A stretch of 64,000 nucleotides of DNA from positions 558,001-622,000 of the forward strand of contig NZ_CP061378.1 in NCBI RefSeq assembly GCF_015624485.1. Direction: 5' to 3'. The position numbers and the translations under genes were made by a program. Origin of the DNA: Bradyrhizobium genosp. L (GTDB lineage Bacteria > Pseudomonadota > Alphaproteobacteria > Rhizobiales > Xanthobacteraceae). A model generated the notes under the pieces. That model did not search any database, was not told where the DNA came from, and saw only the letters and a list, made by a program, of their open reading frames with translations. This document shows positions 10,701-18,532 of the stretch, piece after piece (within the stretch, counting starts at the first letter, position 1; every line of letters starts with the position of its first letter).

Positions 10701-10855
10701 CGGAATTCGCCGATCATCATGGTCGTGCCGACGAAGATCGCGGCGACCAGCAAGGCGCCGCAGACGGTCAGCCACAGCACCGGGCCGCGGATGGTCGACG
10801 CGATCCGCCGCCAGCTCGAAGCCTCTCCGGATAGGACGCCCACCTGCCCCTGCAT
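7760..10855 (-). CDS. Membrane sensor with Cache, two PAS, GGDEF and EAL domains (cyclic-di-GMP turnover)
   Basis: A 1031-residue bifunctional cyclic-di-GMP enzyme. The first membrane helix is at about 25-47, a periplasmic Cache-like sensor runs to about 305, and a second helix (ISAATLAATIVALVLFVLI) is near 310-330. Two PAS domains follow: one near NNMMQGLVLFDA and one near VDHIPSQITVKDA. The GGDEF domain has an intact RLGGDEF motif at residues 682-686. The EAL domain starts at CCEALLRW (810-812) and keeps the NVSP, LEITE, DDFGTGYSS, KIDRSF and EGVE residues needed for phosphodiesterase activity. Both halves thus look competent. The ATG at 10855 is preferred to an upstream TTG at 10909. Confidence 0.93.
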   Translation of the reverse strand: MQGQVGVLSGEASSWRRIASTIRGPVLWLTVCGALLVAAIFVGTTMMIGEFRERALANSERELENTVLLLARHFDQQFEDSDTIASNMIDKLQISSITSPEQFRARMSTPEVHQMLKAKGVSFLGHLVLFDADGKAIVWSADSTPPAKLNIAERDYFKSFKYDAHPEPVRAETLRSLIVGGLSTVIAHRLTGPDGSFLGVMTRRIDPLNYEKFFASVAPGTSAAIAMFHTDGTMLARYPHVDEMIGRKLSKAPLVDQVARQGGQRTQRLASPIDGIDRLGSAVRLTHFPAVVVATNSIDAALADWRAQTRFLISAATLAATIVALVLFVLIRQIWRQNREAQLRLESERQRLDTALNNMMQGLVLFDASARMVVCNQRYLDMCRLSAEHIKPGCSFEDVMRQRNTAGTFDGDDVEAFCATVRTSIAAGKPVDVITATADGRYLSAVSQPLAHGGWVATIDDITERLNLERERDRNNAFLREIVDHIPSQITVKDAHTRRYLLVNRVAETHFGTARDNIIGKTPHDLFPSDAAEVIAADDEIALQSTGGLFKDEHLWHSHVTGDHYITSRRIGIRDHAGTPRYIITVVDDVTERRRANERIAHLAHYDALTDLPNRVLFREQIERELSRARQGRPFALLYIDIDEFKGINDSLGHHVGDELLKTVAGRIKACLSEGDLIARLGGDEFAVIQSSIGSAADVEAFVASVHRAIREPCDCLGHHLSTDASIGVALAPQDGTELDQLIRNADIAMYAAKAEGRRTHRFFEPEMGAHARARLTMEQDLRQAMNDGGFEIHYQPLLDLASGEVTCCEALLRWRHAKRGMISPVEFIPVAEDTGLIGELGEWVLRTACMEAASWPDHIRLAVNVSPIQLKNISLALKVASALAASGLKPDRLELEITEAVLIGDDEVALAILHQLRAIGVRIALDDFGTGYSSLSYLKRFPFDKIKIDRSFVSDIAVDGSATIVQSVVNIATSRNMTTVAEGVETEQQRNLLRELGCTEMQGYLFSPPKPAAELRRLLGARDKRTRARA

Positions 10856-11077
10856 CGGTCCACGCCTGCCATTCCCCGTTGCAATGCTTACGATGCAGAG
10901 TTCGCACAAGGCGTTAGCAAAACCGGTTACTCAACGCTTAATCGGCAGGTTCCTGTGCTGAGCGCGCTGGTTGTGGCTGCATTGGCGGTATCCCGTTGCA
11001 TCCACCCTGGTCGTGACTAAGCTCGCGCGACCGGCAAGGGCGGCAGAACGTCCGCATCGAAAAAGGGAAGAACGACA

Positions 11078-11713
11078 ATGAGAACACTGCTGACGACAAG
11101 CATTCTGGTGCTCATGCTCGCGGCGCCGCCGGCCCGCGCGGAGGAGGCCACCCGATTCGCGCCGCTCAAGGCCGAGGAATTGTCGCCGCCGCAGAAGGCC
11201 TGGGCCGACCTGATCTCGGCACCGCCGCGCAACGCCAAGTTCACCGCGCCGCCCTATCGCGCCTATATCCGCGATCCCGACCTGGCACCGAGATTGTCGG
11301 CCCTGTCCGAATATCTGCGCTGGAACACCTCGCTGCCGCCGCGGCTCAGCGAGATGGCGATCCTGATCACGGCGCGGCACTGGACCGCGCAATATGAATG
11401 GTCGGCGCATTACCCGCTGGCGATGAAGGGCGGGCTCGACCCGAAGATCGCGGACGCGATTGCCAAGGGCGCGCGGCCCGAAGCCATGAAGGATGACGAG
11501 GCCGCGCTCTACGATCTCGGCATCGCGCTCTATCGCGACAGAAAGGTCGACGACGCCGTCTACAAGGCGGCGCTGGCGAAATTCGGCGAGCGGGGCATCA
11601 TGGATATCATCGGCATCATGGGCTACTACGATTTGGTCTCGATGACTCTGATCACGATGCAGGCCGGCGCCGCCAACGACAGCGTGCCGCCGCTTCCCGT
11701 GCTGGAGAAGTAA
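11078..11713 (+). CDS. Exported carboxymuconolactone decarboxylase/AhpD-like protein
   Basis: A 211-residue protein with a clear signal peptide (MRTLLTTSILVLMLAAPPARA, cleavage after ARA). The mature part has the CMD/AhpD fold signature: PPRLSEMAILITARHWTAQYEWSAH. The position that carries CxxC in AhpD-type disulfide reductases here reads EWSA, so thiol chemistry is not expected. Related cytoplasmic proteins act on lactones or aromatic ring products, while export is uncommon. The gene stands alone between a divergent GGDEF-EAL gene and a convergent acyltransferase gene. Substrate unknown. Confidence 0.8.
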   Translation: MRTLLTTSILVLMLAAPPARAEEATRFAPLKAEELSPPQKAWADLISAPPRNAKFTAPPYRAYIRDPDLAPRLSALSEYLRWNTSLPPRLSEMAILITARHWTAQYEWSAHYPLAMKGGLDPKIADAIAKGARPEAMKDDEAALYDLGIALYRDRKVDDAVYKAALAKFGERGIMDIIGIMGYYDLVSMTLITMQAGAANDSVPPLPVLEK

Positions 11714-11785
11714 TGCGGGCTTAGGCAAGGTAGATTGCGGCGAGCTTGCATACCGGGTGGCGACGCACCGACGGTGTTGCAACGT

Positions 11786-12940
11786 TTACAGTACTGCGCG
11801 TAGCCCCGGAACGCGCCGAGCCAGCAATCCGACGACCAGAAAGCTGGCGACCACGCCGACGAGGCTTGCCAACAGGAATTTCCATTGCGGGGCGACGGTC
11901 CAATCGTGCATCACGCGGGTCACCGCGATGAGCACAGGGGCGTGCAGAACGTAAACGCCGAAGGCATTCCGGCTCAGGAACCTGGTCACTGGACCCTGCC
12001 AGTCGAACAGGTCGCGATACAGCACCACCAACCCTAGGCTGAGCGAGGCGCACGTTGCCGATCGCCAAAAGTCCATGCCTGCCGCCTGCCAATGCCAACC
12101 GCCGCCGTAGTCGGCCAGCCGACCCTCGAGGGCTCCTCCGAAGACGACGATCGCTGCCCACAGCGCAATGCTCCCCACCAGCCCGCAAGCCAGCCAGCGC
12201 CGTCCCGCGCCGCTCGAAATCTGTCGCAGCCAATCGCCCCGCCACGCCGCGACCCCAGCGGCGAACATGAAGGGGTACTGCGGCGCGTCGTGAATGGCGA
12301 TGTTGAGGATGGTGCGGCCTTCCGGCGCCAGCAGCCCCACCGCGAACGTCACGGCGCTCATCACGAGGACAAAGCCCAGCACAAGGGCGAGGCTCGGTAC
12401 CGACCGGGCGGAGGGCTGGCCGATCGGTCGGAATCTGCACAGCAGGGCAAAGCAGCAGGAAAACAGCAACAGCACCAGGCAGAACCAGAGCGGGCCGGAG
12501 CCGTCGAGAAGTTGGCCGTTGGAGAGGTGGCGCAGCCAGTCCTCCGTGAAACTTCGGCGCGGCTGCGACCACCATGATCCCGCTATGTAATACTCTGTCA
12601 GCGGTCCAATCAGCCCGATATATAGGAGGAGGGGCAAGCCGAGACGATACAGCCGTTCCTGCATGAAGCCGACGACGCCGCGGCGGGCGACCATACCGGC
12701 GGCAAAGTATCCAGCGATGCCGAACAGCAGCCCCATGGAGACTGCGTGCTGAAACGTCTGGTAGGCCGCAAAGGCCACCTCGGTAATCCGGTCCAGCGGC
12801 GGATGCTCGCGGTAGTACCAGCTTCCAAACGGCGAGTAGATGACGGCGGCATGCATGACCACAACCATGCTGATCGCCGACCAACGTAGATTGTCGATAT
12901 AGAGGAGCCTGTGGGTCGTCGGTGAACCGGGTTGCATCAT
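11786..12940 (-). CDS. Acyltransferase-3 family integral membrane protein
   Basis: About 384 residues with roughly ten hydrophobic helices. The N-terminal LLYIDNLRWSAISMVVVMHA resembles acyltransferase-3 enzymes of the glucan succinyl-transfer (MdoC/OpgC) group, with the conserved early Arg and His. Such proteins move acyl groups onto extracytoplasmic glycans, so modification of a periplasmic glucan or surface polysaccharide is an inference. The ATG at 12940 is preferred because AGGAG lies six bases upstream (12947-12951). The ATG at 12961 has no such site. It lies about 117 bp downstream of the AraC-family gene on the same strand, suggesting joint regulation. Confidence 0.8.
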   Translation of the reverse strand: MMQPGSPTTHRLLYIDNLRWSAISMVVVMHAAVIYSPFGSWYYREHPPLDRITEVAFAAYQTFQHAVSMGLLFGIAGYFAAGMVARRGVVGFMQERLYRLGLPLLLYIGLIGPLTEYYIAGSWWSQPRRSFTEDWLRHLSNGQLLDGSGPLWFCLVLLLFSCCFALLCRFRPIGQPSARSVPSLALVLGFVLVMSAVTFAVGLLAPEGRTILNIAIHDAPQYPFMFAAGVAAWRGDWLRQISSGAGRRWLACGLVGSIALWAAIVVFGGALEGRLADYGGGWHWQAAGMDFWRSATCASLSLGLVVLYRDLFDWQGPVTRFLSRNAFGVYVLHAPVLIAVTRVMHDWTVAPQWKFLLASLVGVVASFLVVGLLARRVPGLRAVL

Positions 12941-13057
12941 GGGCATCTCCTGTGCGGGCATGCGAACATGATGGCCAGGGCCGAGCCGGTCGCGCCGAAA
13001 GTCGCGCTCAGGATCGCCGAAACCCGCAAAATCTGGCCGTTTCCGACAATCGGCGCG

Positions 13058-14080
13058 TCAGACCAGCTCCGCCAGGGCTCGTCTGCGGAATTCGCTTGGA
13101 GTTTCTCCGGCTTGCACCTTGAACGCCCGATTGAACGGGCCGATCGACTCGAAGCCGGCATCCAGCGCAATCGTCAGGATCGGGACACGCACCTGACCGG
13201 GATCGGCCAGGGCCGCGCGCGCCTCCGCCAGCCGGAAGGAGTTGATGAAGCGGGCAAAGTTGCCGTACCCGAGCCGCTGATTGATGAGTTGACGCAACCG
13301 GTATTCCGGCGTGGCCAGCCGTTTGGCCAGGCTCGCAATGGTCATGCTGCCGTCGCGGTAGGCCCGCTCCACTTCCATGGTCGTCAGCAAACGCTGATAC
13401 AGCGCCGCTTCCGGCTCCGTCATGCCGAACGTTGATGGGACCGGCTCCGGTGCTGGTGGGGCGGCGGCGACCGCGGAGATCGAGCTTGCCCTATGCATGC
13501 GGAGCAGGGCAGCAGCAAGGGCGATGCCCAGCACGCCGGGAAGCGCAGGCGTCATCTCGACATTGCTTGCTCCAATCAGCGTGCAGCCCACGATCGTGAG
13601 GCCCAGACCCCATGCGAACACGACCCGATCCCGGCGGCGCGTTTCGATCAGGTCGTTGGCTCGGCCCAGCAGAACGCGACCGATCGCGACCACCACGAGC
13701 ATCAGGGCGGAGACATGGGTAGCGAGCCAGGCCCATGATGCGTCGGCGACCACGGCCCAGATGGCAGGCAAGGCCATCAAACCCAGGGCTGCCCAACCAA
13801 TCCATGGCGGCCTGGCCGTGTCGTCGAAGACCTCCTCGCTCCAGAGAACAAAGACAGCGGCCGCCATATTGCTCGCCACCCGCAAGAAGAGGATCCACGC
13901 TGCGTGGCTCTCGTGAAATTGCGGAGCCGTCTCAATGAGAAACGCAATTCCGCACAAGTCGAGAAGAAGGGTTATGCGGCCGAGCCGATTCTTGCGCAAT
14001 TGCAAGAAGGCGTCGAGCGCGAGAAGCACCAGCAAAGCGAGGGCCCCACCGCGAAGACCTATATCCAGGAGCATCTTCAT
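13058..14080 (-). CDS. AraC-family regulator with N-terminal membrane domain
   Basis: The N-terminal two thirds holds six or seven hydrophobic helices (from LLDIGLRGGALALLVLLAL onward). The last hundred residues form an AraC DNA-binding domain: SMTIASLAKRLATPEYRLRQLI is the first helix-turn-helix, and VPILTIALDAGFESIGPFNRAFK the second, ending GETPSEFRR. This is a membrane-anchored one-component regulator. I start it at the ATG at 14080, just before the first helix; the frame stays open up to an ATG at 14185 and a GTG at 14224, so it may be longer. The acyltransferase gene downstream is the obvious candidate target. Confidence 0.82.
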   Translation of the reverse strand: MKMLLDIGLRGGALALLVLLALDAFLQLRKNRLGRITLLLDLCGIAFLIETAPQFHESHAAWILFLRVASNMAAAVFVLWSEEVFDDTARPPWIGWAALGLMALPAIWAVVADASWAWLATHVSALMLVVVAIGRVLLGRANDLIETRRRDRVVFAWGLGLTIVGCTLIGASNVEMTPALPGVLGIALAAALLRMHRASSISAVAAAPPAPEPVPSTFGMTEPEAALYQRLLTTMEVERAYRDGSMTIASLAKRLATPEYRLRQLINQRLGYGNFARFINSFRLAEARAALADPGQVRVPILTIALDAGFESIGPFNRAFKVQAGETPSEFRRRALAELV

Positions 14081-14513
14081 CACCAAACCGGTCGGCAGGC
14101 TCAAACTATGATCCACGGGCCCGCCAGGGTCGATGGCAATTTGACCGTTGTGGATCTGGATCGGACTGAGGGCCTTGCCAGGCATCGGCACGATCGAACC
14201 CTCGACGGTTGGAAAGCTCGTCACCGCCTCGCACGTCCGTGCGGGCGCATCTGATCCTTTCGAGGCAACGCAGCAATTCGCTATTGGTGCACAGAGGACT
14301 CTGGCGACCAGCCCATCCCCAGATTGACGAGTTCACGACCCAGCCCAAGCGAAGCCAACGGATGTATGAGTTCGGAATAATGGAATTGTGTCGCTGATTT
14401 GCCCGACGTGTCAAGTCGTCATGTCGGCCGCCGCCGGCGCCTTTGCATGGGGTTGTTTTCGATGTTTTGGCACTGCGCCCCCGCGGATGGCTGGCGGGGC
14501 GAGGTGAAGTGAC
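14081..14513. other. Mostly non-coding stretch before the AraC-type gene
   Basis: This holds the alternative N-terminal extension of the AraC-type gene (to 14224) and then about 290 bases without a recognisable gene up to the stop of the next GGDEF-EAL gene. No terminator or repeat stands out. Confidence 0.4.
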
Positions 14514-16289
14514 TTACCGCCGGAAGCCGCTGGCGCGGGAATAGCCCTGGCGGCCTTCCTGGGCCGGGCGTGCGGCGAGGCTGGCGCGGCTCTCGCTGGC
14601 GACGGGGGTTGCCGGCTTCAGGTCTTCGAGGAAGATCGGCTTGGCGAAGTAGTAGCCCTGCGCGTAGCGGATCTTGGTCGCCGCCTGCAGATAGGCGAGC
14701 TCCTCGTAGGATTCGATCCCCTCGGCGATCACGGTCATGCCGAGCGCGTCGCTCAGGGATTCGATCGCCCGCAAGATGCCCTGGCTGCGCGGCCGCTTAT
14801 GGATGTCGGTGATGAAGGAGCGGTCGATCTTGATCTCGTCGGCGGTGATGTCGGCAAGCGCCGACAGCGACGAATAGCCGATGCCGAAATCGTCGATCGA
14901 GATGCCGACGCCGATGCCGCGAAGGATCGGCAGGATCTGGTCCTGGAACTGCGATTTGGTGATGAAGGCGTCTTCGGTCACCTCGATCATGAAGCGCTGT
15001 GGGAAACCGGTGTCCTCGATCGCGCGCGCGAAGGGGCGCATGAATTCGGGATTGGCGGCCTGCTTGGCGGCGACATTGATGCTGATCGTGGTGGTCGGGC
15101 CGAACGTGTCATTGATCAGGTCGATCGACTTGACGATCTCCGCCAGCACCAGATGCGTCAGCTCATCGATCAGCCCAAGCTCGACGGCGAGATTGATGAA
15201 GGTGCCGGGCGCCTGGATCACGCCCTCGTCGTCGCGCAGCCGCACCAGCGCCTCGATGCCCTTGACCTCCTGGGTGCGGATGTCGACCTTGGGCTGGAAA
15301 GCGCAGCAGAAGCGCTTTTCGAGGATCGCGAGCCGCAGCGACTGCTCGATCTGCATCCGCGCCAGCGCCTCGCGCTCCATGCTGGCGTCGAAGAATGCGA
15401 TCGAGCCCTTGCCGTTGTTCTTGACCCGGTACATCGCGATGTCCGCATTCTGGCGCAGCTCGTCGTAGCTCCTGCCGTGCGCGGGATAGAGGCTGACGCC
15501 GACCGAGGTCGAGGCGAAGATCTCGGACTGATCGATGAAGAACGGCGCTTTCAGCCGCTCCTGCATGATGTGGATGAATTCGGCGACCTCCTGGTCGCCG
15601 TTGATCGGGTTGAGCAGCAGCAGGAATTCGTCGCCGGAGATACGCGACAGGATGTCGGTGTCGCGCAGCGCATGGCCGAGCCGCTTCGACAGCTCGACCA
15701 GCAGCGCGTCGCCGATCGCGTGGCCGTAATAGTCGTTGATGTGCTTGAAATTGTCGACGTCGAGAAAGGCGAGCGCAAAATGGCCGCCGGAATCGTCGCG
15801 GATCAGGCCGTTGACCCTGTGCTCGATCACCCGCCGCGTCGGCAGGCCGGTGAGTTCGTCATAATAGGCGGAGCGGAACAGCTGGTCCTCGAACGCCTTC
15901 TGCTCGCTGATGTCGGTCGAGGCCGAGATCAGCAAATTGCGGCCGGCGATCCGCACCGGCCGGTGCGAGGTGAGGAACACGTGCTTGGCCGCGCCGCAGG
16001 TCAGCGCCTCCTCCAGCACCACCGGGCGGCCGCCGCGCAGCAGCTCGAGCGAGGCGGCGTGGCGTTCGTCGGCCGGCGCCTGCGGCCGGATGGCGTTGGC
16101 GGCGAGCTGCAGTTGCGCGGCGGCCGCCTCGTTCACCAAGATGAATTCGCCGTGCTCGTCCTGGACGGTCACACCCGCGGGCAGCAGCTGCAGCAGGTCA
16201 CGCAAAACGCGCAATTCACTGCGGAAATTGTCGTCATGATCGGACGTTGGTGCGTCGGTTCGGAAATCGTCTTTGGTGAGATTATGCAT
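14514..16289 (-). CDS. PAS-GGDEF-EAL cyclic-di-GMP protein, cytoplasmic
   Basis: A soluble 591-residue protein: a PAS-like input at about 30-150 (LLPAGVTVQDEHGEFILVN), a GGDEF domain whose motif reads RISGDEF at 218-222, and an EAL domain starting IEALVRL at 346-348. The first Gly of GGDEF is Ser, a change tolerated in many active cyclases. The EAL domain keeps SINVAA, MIEVTE, IDDFGIGYSS, EIKIDRSF and EGIES, so phosphodiesterase activity is likely. The ATG at 16289 is preferred because the upstream extension in this frame lacks domain character. It lies downstream of the HWE kinase gene on the same strand, with a gap of 200 bp. Confidence 0.9.
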   Translation of the reverse strand: MHNLTKDDFRTDAPTSDHDDNFRSELRVLRDLLQLLPAGVTVQDEHGEFILVNEAAAAQLQLAANAIRPQAPADERHAASLELLRGGRPVVLEEALTCGAAKHVFLTSHRPVRIAGRNLLISASTDISEQKAFEDQLFRSAYYDELTGLPTRRVIEHRVNGLIRDDSGGHFALAFLDVDNFKHINDYYGHAIGDALLVELSKRLGHALRDTDILSRISGDEFLLLLNPINGDQEVAEFIHIMQERLKAPFFIDQSEIFASTSVGVSLYPAHGRSYDELRQNADIAMYRVKNNGKGSIAFFDASMEREALARMQIEQSLRLAILEKRFCCAFQPKVDIRTQEVKGIEALVRLRDDEGVIQAPGTFINLAVELGLIDELTHLVLAEIVKSIDLINDTFGPTTTISINVAAKQAANPEFMRPFARAIEDTGFPQRFMIEVTEDAFITKSQFQDQILPILRGIGVGISIDDFGIGYSSLSALADITADEIKIDRSFITDIHKRPRSQGILRAIESLSDALGMTVIAEGIESYEELAYLQAATKIRYAQGYYFAKPIFLEDLKPATPVASESRASLAARPAQEGRQGYSRASGFRR

Positions 16290-16490
16290 CCGCGAAGCTT
16301 GGCAAAGTCCCTTGTAGTTTTGGTTAAGCGGACCTCTGAAAAGCCGTGACAGGGTGAGACGAAGGCGCGTTGCGCAGACGGTCGCAGCAATCGTCATTAA
16401 CAGAGTATCAATGCCGCGCGGCATCGCTTGCGAAAATGATTGCGTTCGGTGCGGTTGCGATCTCGCGTCCGAAAATGGAACGCGGTCGCG

Positions 16491-17453
16491 TCAGCCGTTC
16501 GGAAGCTTGCACTGCATGGTGCAGTGGACGCCGGTCTTCAGGTAGCTGATCTCGGTCCTGCCTTCGAACGGCCGCAGCGCCGATTTCAACAGCTTGGTGC
16601 CGAAGCCGGCATCGCCGATCGCCTCGACCGCCGGTCCCTCGGTTTCATCCCAGATCACATTGAGCCGGCCGTCATCGACGGTCCACGACACCTGCAGGAA
16701 TCCGCGCGGCGAAGAGAAGGCGCCGTATTTCCCGGCATTGGTCGCAAGCTCATGGAAGATCAGCGCCAGCGAGACTGCAAGCTTGGCCGGCAGGAACAGC
16801 TGCTCGCCATTGAGGTTGAACCGCACATGGCCGTAAGGCCCGAGCTCCGAGCGCAGCAAATCCCTGATATCGCAGCCATAGCCATCGACCCGCGCGATCA
16901 GATCGTCGGTTGCCGAGAGCGCGCGGATGCGATGGTCGATGCGCTGCCAGACATCGGGCCGATCCTGCAATACCTGATGCAGCACGGCATGAATGGTCGA
17001 CGATTTGTTCTTCAGCCGGTGCTGCAACTCGTCGACCACGAGCTTGCGGTACTGCTCCTCCTCGATCAGGCGGCGGGAGACCGCGCGCTGCTGCGCGACC
17101 AGGGAACGGTAGTGCTCGACGCCCCAGATCGCGATACCGCACACCACCCAGTAGATGATCAGCAGCGCGAAGCGGGCCGGATCGACCGTCGTGCTTGAGA
17201 AATTGATGATGACGCCGAGCAGGCCGCTCGCCAGCGCGGTGGCGATCCCGATCCTGTAGCCGCCAAGCGCGGCCGCAAAGAACACGGCCGGCAGATACGG
17301 CGTAAAGAACACATCCGGCCTGATCTGGGCGAGGGCGAACCGTGCGGCCGTGGCCAAAACGAGACACAGCAGCGCGAAGCTGGTCGCAAGCAGCGCCGAT
17401 GGCTGCGAATTGCCCTGCCAACCCTGCTTGAACTCGTCGATCCACTTCGCCAT
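16491..17453 (-). CDS. HWE-type sensor histidine kinase with DUF4118-like membrane domain
   Basis: A 320-residue membrane histidine kinase. The first 120 residues contain about four helices (PYLPAVFFAAALGGYRIG and following) like the DUF4118 membrane module. The kinase core has DELQHRLKNKSSTIHAVLHQ with the phospho-accepting His, the N-box HELATNAGKYGAFSS, and GFGTKLL near the end. These are hallmarks of the HWE/HisKA_2 group common in rhizobia, which often feed general stress (PhyR) or light signalling. No response regulator is adjacent, so it is an orphan here. The ATG at 17453 is chosen over the GTG at 17465. Confidence 0.88.
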   Translation of the reverse strand: MAKWIDEFKQGWQGNSQPSALLATSFALLCLVLATAARFALAQIRPDVFFTPYLPAVFFAAALGGYRIGIATALASGLLGVIINFSSTTVDPARFALLIIYWVVCGIAIWGVEHYRSLVAQQRAVSRRLIEEEQYRKLVVDELQHRLKNKSSTIHAVLHQVLQDRPDVWQRIDHRIRALSATDDLIARVDGYGCDIRDLLRSELGPYGHVRFNLNGEQLFLPAKLAVSLALIFHELATNAGKYGAFSSPRGFLQVSWTVDDGRLNVIWDETEGPAVEAIGDAGFGTKLLKSALRPFEGRTEISYLKTGVHCTMQCKLPNG

Positions 17454-17632
17454 GGGTCGTTTCACTTCACGTGATTACACGACCCAAAATAAGGCCGCTG
17501 CGACCGAAAAACCCCAGTTGTGTCCTTCTGGCCACAGGCGGACCTCGAAGCCCGCCAGCCGGTGTGAGCTTGCGTTGTCCGGAGCGGACGGGGAATATCC
17601 GTGCAGACCATCGACGTGGATGGGGGATCGGC

Positions 17633-18475
17633 ATGGGACGGCTGGACGGCAAGGTCGCGGTGATCACCGGGGCGACCAGCGGCATCGGGCTGCGCACGGC
17701 GGAAGTGTTTGTCGCGGAGGGCGCGCGGATCGTGATCGCGGGCCGTCGCGCGGCGGAGGGCGAGGCGCTGGCGCAGCAGCTCGGGCCGGCTTGCGTGTTT
17801 CGCCAGACCGACGTCACGGTCGAGGACCAGATGCAGGCGCTGATCGCGCTCGCGGTCGAGACATTCGGCCGGATCGACTGCCTGTTCAACAATGCCGGCG
17901 GTCCGGCGCAGACCGGCGGCATCGAGGGCCTCGAGGTCGAGCGGTTCGACGCCGCGATGGCCACGCTGGTGCGCAGCGTGATGCTCGGCATGAAGCACGC
18001 CGCACCCTATATGCGCGAGCAAGGCTCCGGCAGCATCATCAACAATGGCAGCATCGCCGGCCGGCTCGCCGGGTTCTCGTCATCGATGGTCTATGGCGCG
18101 GCCAAGGCCGCCGTCGTTCACTTCACCAAATGCGTGGCGATGGAGCTCGGCGAATCCGGCATCCGCGTCAACTCGATCTCGCCCGGCGCGATCGCCACCG
18201 GCATCTTCGGCAAGGCGCTCGGGCTGCCGACCGAAGCCGCGGAGAAGACATCCGAAGTCATGCGCGAGGTCTACAAGGCGGCGCAGCCGATCCCGCGCGC
18301 CGGGCTGCCCGACGACATCGCGCACGCCGCGGTGTTCCTGGCGAGCGACGAATCGAGCTTCATCAACGGCCATGATCTCGTCGTCGACGGCGCCATCACC
18401 GGCGGCCGCAACTGGAGCCAGCAGCAGGCCGGCTATGTCGCGCTGCGCAAGGCATTCGATCGGGGAGGCGGTTAG
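17633..18475 (+). CDS. SDR-family NAD(P)-dependent oxidoreductase
   Basis: A 280-residue classical short-chain dehydrogenase. The Rossmann motif TGATSGIG lies at about 12-19, NNAGG near 90, the catalytic Ser region SIAGRLAGFSSS, YGAAK for catalytic Tyr and Lys, and ISPGAIATGIF after it. The ATG at 17633 is preceded by GGGGGA. The ending LVVDGAITGGRNW matches SDR C-termini. The substrate cannot be told from the sequence, and the neighbours (kinase, cyclase) give no pathway. Confidence 0.88.
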   Translation: MGRLDGKVAVITGATSGIGLRTAEVFVAEGARIVIAGRRAAEGEALAQQLGPACVFRQTDVTVEDQMQALIALAVETFGRIDCLFNNAGGPAQTGGIEGLEVERFDAAMATLVRSVMLGMKHAAPYMREQGSGSIINNGSIAGRLAGFSSSMVYGAAKAAVVHFTKCVAMELGESGIRVNSISPGAIATGIFGKALGLPTEAAEKTSEVMREVYKAAQPIPRAGLPDDIAHAAVFLASDESSFINGHDLVVDGAITGGRNWSQQQAGYVALRKAFDRGGG

Positions 18476-18532
18476 CCGCCCCGGAATGACGGCACAACGG
18501 AATCAGCTTCGCTAACGCTGAGGGCGAGTAGA

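Noticed and set aside
7736..10834. 1032-residue open frame opposite the large GGDEF-EAL gene
   Set aside because: Antisense shadow; composition rich in Arg, Asp, Gly and Ala with no motif, whereas the opposite strand holds intact PAS, GGDEF and EAL motifs.
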